DNA from: Stramenopiles sp. TOSAG23-2
Lineage: Eukaryota; Sar
Assembly: GCA_900128395.1 (NCBI GenBank)
Contig: LT649688.1
Coordinates: 1-16,018 of the forward strand
DNA: 16,018 nucleotides
Direction of reading: 5' to 3'
Shown here one piece after another: positions 15,680-16,018 of this stretch (positions within the stretch are counted from its first letter, which is position 1; each line of letters starts with the position of its first letter). The translations under genes and the position numbers were made by a program. The notes beneath the pieces were generated by a model. That model saw only the letters and a program-made list of their open reading frames with translations. It had not been told where the DNA came from and ran no database searches.

Positions 15680-16018
15680 AAAATGTATATATATAAAAGC
15701 AATTCATATACGCGTTCGTAATATTAAAAAATATATTATTTTTTAGGGAGAATTGTTAATGTTATGGCAAATTTTTGACACCCTGAAGGTGGTGTATTTT
15801 TAAGGGATTTCGTCTAACATTTTTGTGTTATTTATGGTTTTATGCTATCAATTATTTTTTCAGATCTAATAAAGTACGGACTTTCACCCCATTGTGTCTA
15901 TGCTAGGACTTTTTTTTGCGCACCTGCTCGTTGATAAATCAACTCCCGACGGTGGCAAAAAATAAGCTAGCATGACACATGGGGATGAAATCCTAGCCAA
16001 TTTTTTATAAGTTGGATC
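15680..16018. other. right edge, AT-rich with inverted repeats, no gene seen
   Basis: Contains a small hairpin (CACC-CTGAA-GGTG at 15779-15791) and a large foldback (15882-15990). No open frame of note is seen. The sequence continues beyond the window. Confidence 0.5.
15882..15990. repeat. large imperfect inverted repeat (foldback)
   Basis: The arm 15882-15924 pairs with 15951-15990. TTTCACCCCATTGTGTC and CTATGCTAG on the left match the reverse complement of GCTAGCATGACACATGGGG and ATGAAA on the right with small gaps, and CTTTTTTTTGCGCACC matches the reverse complement of GGTGGCAAAAAATAAG. The centre holds TTGATAAATCAA (15931-15942), itself a hairpin. Weaker pairing may extend outwards to GATC at 15863 and at the window end. 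It resembles a MITE-like or other foldback element. Confidence 0.75.

Overview
The window is AT-rich nuclear DNA from a eukaryote, most likely a unicellular protist. The evidence is a BLM/Sgs1-type RecQ helicase, the Bms1 ribosome-biogenesis GTPase and a eukaryotic-type family I inorganic pyrophosphatase (PPase). The large genes have no introns. Asparagine-coding AAT/AAC repeats and acidic GAT repeats are expanded inside coding regions, and the spacers are very AT-rich. TAA, TAG and TGA all end genes, so the code looks standard. The PPase resembles stramenopile/diatom-type enzymes as I remember them, but the lineage is not settled by this window.

Layout, left to right. (1) 1-457: flank with degenerate direct repeats and TG tracts. 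(2) 458-4789 (+): RecQ/BLM helicase with long Asn-rich and acidic extensions. (3) 5219-5572 (-): small secreted cysteine-rich protein. (4) 6303-7424 (+): unrecognised basic protein with a perfect RxxLxxIxN destruction-box match, CDK-type sites and three WH2-like motifs. (5) about 7610-7910: a visibly GC-richer island rich in short hairpins, without a convincing gene. (6) 7918-9230: a repeat cluster around a leucine-rich-repeat (LRR) plus acidic-tail gene (8053-8652, -). It has an 18-bp inverted repeat on either side of the gene and further dispersed copies. (7) 9444-12878 (-): Bms1. (8) 13814-14656 (+): PPase with a basic N-terminal extension. (9) 14868-14940: a second copy of a dispersed repeat also found at 9078-9149. 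(10) 15058-15252 (-) and 15299-15679 (+): two head-to-head coding-like segments, apparently parts of genes. (11) 15882-15990: a large imperfect inverted repeat at the right edge.

The named genes are housekeeping genes for DNA repair, small-subunit ribosome assembly and phosphate metabolism. They are separate transcription units in mixed orientation, and nothing suggests a shared pathway or operon. The most interesting unexplained items are the D-box/WH2-like protein, the repeat-bounded LRR gene with its dispersed copies, a recurrent CTTCGTA motif downstream of four genes, and the foldback at the right end. I see no clear new multi-gene system.
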